Shown here: piece by piece, positions 5,021 through 6,870 of the stretch
Numbering within the stretch: position 1 is the first letter of the stretch
Layout of the letters: every line of letters begins with the position of its first letter
DNA from: Bacteroidota bacterium
GTDB lineage: Bacteria > Bacteroidota > Bacteroidia > Bacteroidales > JADFUO01
DNA: 6,870 nt
Direction of reading: 5' to 3'
Assembly: GCA_030614305.1 (NCBI GenBank)
Contig: JAUWKH010000091.1
Location: 1 to 6,870, forward strand
Made by a program: the position numbers and the translations under genes
Notes under the pieces: model-generated
Told to the model about the DNA's origin: nothing
The model's input: the letters and a program-made list of their open reading frames with translations, nothing else
Database searches by the model: none

Positions 5021-6223
5021 TCAAATTTCTGTTGATAGAAAATCCCTGATATGAACATGTTCTATTCCCTTATATGCACCCTCGATATAATCATCCATGG
5101 TGACAACAATTTTCTTGAAATTATCGCTAACTTTTAATAGATTACCGAATTCACGTTCGTGTGTTTTTTTGTTGTCAATCCTGTATGCCACCTGTATGTA
5201 TATCATCTCTGAACTTCTTCTTCCAACAAAGTCAATTTCATTTTTACCTAACGACCCAATGTAAATTTCGTATTTATTTCTTTGCAGATGTTTAAATACC
5301 AGGTTTTCAAGTATCTTTCCCATATCATTTATACTGTATCCCCATATGGCGTGCCTGATGCCAAGATCTTCAAAATAATATTTATCACCAATCTCAAATA
5401 TCTTCCTGCCTGTAATACCCATCCGTTTTACGCCATATAGAAGAAAAGCGTCCTGAAAATGTTTTAAATAGTTTATGATTACTTTCGGTGATAAGTTTAT
5501 TTGTTGAGATTTAAGATAATCACTGATCTTTTTTGCTGAAAAAAGGTTTCCAACATTATCCATCAAAAACAACAGAAGATTTTCTAGTAATGTAGTATTT
5601 CTGATCCTGAACCTGCTAACGATATCCTTATAAAGTATAGTATTGTAAACACTTTTTATATACTCATAGATAACCGGCTCTTCATTGGGAAGATTCTTCA
5701 AATAAGGCAAACTGCCGTACCTGATATACCTGAACAAGGAGTCGTTGTTGTTCTCAATGCCTTGAAATCTTAGAAACTCAAGATATGATAAGCCTGATAT
5801 ATGAAATTCAACATATCTTCCACTTAATAAAGTAGCCCGTTCACCTGACAACAGGCTTGCATTACTACCTGTACAGAATACTTCAACTGTGCCGGATGCC
5901 TGGAAATGCCTTAACGCTTTTTCAAAATCAGCTATATCCTGTATTTCATCAATGAACAAAAAATTCTCCTTAAGTTGTGAAATATTTGAATCAACATAGT
6001 TAATTAAGTCTTCATGATTTTTTATATAACTAAATTCATGAAGTTCCATGTTGATGTAAATGATATTTACTTTCGAGTGAGAAGCTTTAATGACATCCAA
6101 TATTTGAAACAACAGGTAACTTTTACCCACTCTTCTTTGCCCGGTAAGAACTTTTATTAAGTTTTTTCCAATGAAAGGCTCAATATTTTTGATATATCCA
6201 TCACGTTTTATATACTTATTCAT
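5021..6223 (-). CDS. AAA_14/DUF4143-type ATPase with C-terminal nuclease-like domain
   Basis: This 400-residue cytosolic protein has the two-part plan of the AAA_14 (PF13173) plus DUF4143 (PF13635) family. Walker A is GQRRVGKS (28-35), Walker B is FLFIDEIQ (88-95) with Asp92 and Glu93, and a sensor-like CTGSNASLLSGE lies at 117-128, with LSGRYVEF after it. The middle (about 205-265) is helical and looks winged-helix-like. The C-terminal domain has Glu306 (GKILENL), Asp331 (NEIDFV) and Gln344 (IYIQVAY), the pattern of a PD-(D/E)XK-like fold, with Gln in place of the usual Glu and no following Lys. Nuclease activity is therefore doubtful. The family is common, often multicopy and mobile in anaerobes, and its role is unsettled. 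Length is typical and the gene intact. It stands alone, with an unusual duplicated motif in its promoter. Confidence 0.92.
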   Translation of the reverse strand: MNKYIKRDGYIKNIEPFIGKNLIKVLTGQRRVGKSYLLFQILDVIKASHSKVNIIYINMELHEFSYIKNHEDLINYVDSNISQLKENFLFIDEIQDIADFEKALRHFQASGTVEVFCTGSNASLLSGERATLLSGRYVEFHISGLSYLEFLRFQGIENNNDSLFRYIRYGSLPYLKNLPNEEPVIYEYIKSVYNTILYKDIVSRFRIRNTTLLENLLLFLMDNVGNLFSAKKISDYLKSQQINLSPKVIINYLKHFQDAFLLYGVKRMGITGRKIFEIGDKYYFEDLGIRHAIWGYSINDMGKILENLVFKHLQRNKYEIYIGSLGKNEIDFVGRRSSEMIYIQVAYRIDNKKTHEREFGNLLKVSDNFKKIVVTMDDYIEGAYKGIEHVHIRDFLSTEI

Positions 6224-6230
6224 GCTTTTT

Positions 6231-6286
6231 CTTATATGTAAAATAAAAACAAATATACAAATTATTTTACTTATACGTAAAATAAA
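6231..6286 (-). promoter_or_regulatory. Twin 17-bp repeat, operator-like, in the ATPase promoter
   Basis: On the plus strand CTTATATGTAAAATAAA (6231-6247) and CTTATACGTAAAATAAA (6270-6286) are direct repeats differing at one base, 39 bp apart. The distal copy lies in a palindrome of 9-bp arms, 6262-6270 and 6277-6285, around a 6-base centre (TTATAC). The proximal copy keeps only a partial palindrome. The copies bracket the -7 element, and the proximal one ends eight bases before the ATG. This layout suits a repressor or autoregulator binding site. The regulator is unknown; the ATPase itself, with its winged-helix-like middle, is one guess. Confidence 0.55.
6250..6257 (-). promoter_or_regulatory. 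-7 promoter element of the ATPase gene
   Basis: The minus strand reads TATATTTG, an exact TAnnTTTG match 26 bases before the start codon, predicting a leader of about 20 bases. At the -33 position (about 6277-6280) the sequence reads TTAC rather than TTG, and this lies within the upstream palindrome arm. Confidence 0.5.
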
Positions 6287-6482
6287 TAATAATTTTACAA
6301 TGAAGTATTTTGACTATATAATTTAATAACTTTCTATATTCAAACAAAAATCACTATGAATTTAACAATGCGATTTTTTAGAGTACTGATTATCTACTCA
6401 CAGATTTATCTATGGGTCTAAAAACTGTTTCCCAGCTATTCTAACACGATTAATTAATAAACTTTTAAGACCAAATTCTGAA

Positions 6483-6836
6483 TTAAAACGGCAATTTGTA
6501 TTGCATTTCATCTGCTTTCTTTTGTTTTTCAGCAGCCAACCGTTTCTCTTCTTCTTTCCTTTGTTTGGCTTCTTGTCTGGCAAACTCTTTTTCCTCCTTT
6601 TTCCTCTTTTGTGTTTCTTCGTGGACTTCTCTCGCCAGTTTTTTTATTCCCTTTTTGCTTTTCGCTATTTGTTTCCTTTGTTTAAGAATATGGTCAATAT
6701 ACGGAATACGATTTCGTAACTCTTCAGCCAATGCCGGTCTTTCATCAATCATTCTATCCCAGTCTGCGTACAATTGTTTTTTTCCCCTTTCAACTTTTTC
6801 CTCTGGAGTCAGTTTTTTGGTTTTTTCAATCCTCAT
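6483..6836 (-). CDS. Small highly charged helical protein, unknown function, possibly 5'-partial
   Basis: I do not recognise this 117-residue protein. It is very rich in Lys, Glu and Arg. An N-terminal part of mixed composition (1-55, with YADWDRMIDERPALAEEL and RIPYIDHIL) is followed by a long charged helix or coiled coil (about 56-110) of the KRKKEEKEFARQEAKQRKEE kind, ending in MQYKLPF. There is no signal peptide or membrane segment, so it should be cytosolic. The chosen ATG (6834-6836, complement) has no Shine-Dalgarno. The frame has no stop between it and the window edge; the 11 upstream codons read FENKWRNIYDI, so the true start may lie outside and this may be the tail of a longer protein. 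Overlapping plus-strand frames are Cys/Phe/Ser-rich shadows. The ATPase gene lies 260 bases further on in the same direction. Confidence 0.6.
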   Translation of the reverse strand: MRIEKTKKLTPEEKVERGKKQLYADWDRMIDERPALAEELRNRIPYIDHILKQRKQIAKSKKGIKKLAREVHEETQKRKKEEKEFARQEAKQRKEEEKRLAAEKQKKADEMQYKLPF

Positions 6837-6870
6837 AATGTCGTAAATATTTCTCCATTTGTTCTCAAAA

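Noticed and set aside
6356..6421. Tiny plus-strand open frame of 21 codons between the ATPase and the charged protein
   Set aside because: Too short, no ribosome site or promoter match, and no recognisable sequence. The rest of 6287-6482 also shows nothing firm, only AT-rich DNA with a short ATTAATTAAT palindrome at 6450-6459.
5021..6836. ATPase plus charged protein as a toxin-antitoxin or defence pair
   Set aside because: The genes lie 260 bases apart, the ATPase has its own promoter, and neither protein carries a known toxin, antitoxin or defence motif. There is no evidence of a joint system.
6496..6846. Plus-strand open frames opposite the charged protein
   Set aside because: Their Cys/Phe/Ser/Leu-rich translations are what Lys/Glu-rich codons give when read antisense. 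The minus-strand frame has natural protein composition.

Overview
The window is AT-rich (roughly one third G+C by eye) and looks like a chromosomal stretch from a member of the Bacteroidota. Four things point there. The first gene cluster has the phylum's usual layout of ExbB-type tail, small four-helix membrane protein, ExbD and ExbD. The dihydrouridine synthase reads like the Bacteroidota DusB type. Most starts lack a Shine-Dalgarno sequence. Several intergenic regions carry the TAnnTTTG -7 promoter element typical of this phylum. The genus cannot be named from the sequence alone.

Layout. Bases 1-1585 (+) hold the end of a TonB energy-transducing operon: the last 31 codons of a probable ExbB/TolQ-family proton channel, a 139-residue four-helix membrane protein, and two ExbD/TolR proteins separated by one base. 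The operon ends at a strong hairpin terminator that lies inside the 3' coding end of the convergent next gene. Bases 1607-2545 (-) encode a CPBP-family intramembrane protease. Divergent from it is dusB (2624-3604, +), which starts with TTG. dusB converges on a HAD-superfamily phosphatase-like gene (3751-4389, -), and a G+C-rich repeat-like patch and a small shared hairpin lie between them. Divergent from the HAD gene is a CAT-anticodon tRNA (4497-4570, +), probably tRNA-Ile2, with a recognisable promoter and a bidirectional terminator.

A gene-free stretch of about 410 bases (4611-5020) follows, holding two kinds of repeat-like sequence: an imperfect hairpin, and a long CAAA/TTTG-type imperfect inverted repeat with a 14-bp tandem duplication. 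Next is a 400-residue AAA_14/DUF4143 ATPase (5021-6223, -). Its promoter carries a duplicated 17-bp motif, one copy within a 9-bp palindrome, placed like an operator. The window ends with a small, highly charged, helix-rich protein of unknown function (6483-6836, -) whose reading frame stays open to the window edge.

The left part (ExbD operon, protease, DusB, HAD, tRNA) is ordinary housekeeping and envelope content. The right part (repeats, ATPase, charged protein) looks more like accessory DNA. I see no convincing new multi-gene system. The most interesting signal is the twin-repeat promoter of the ATPase, followed by the repeat-rich stretch downstream of the tRNA.
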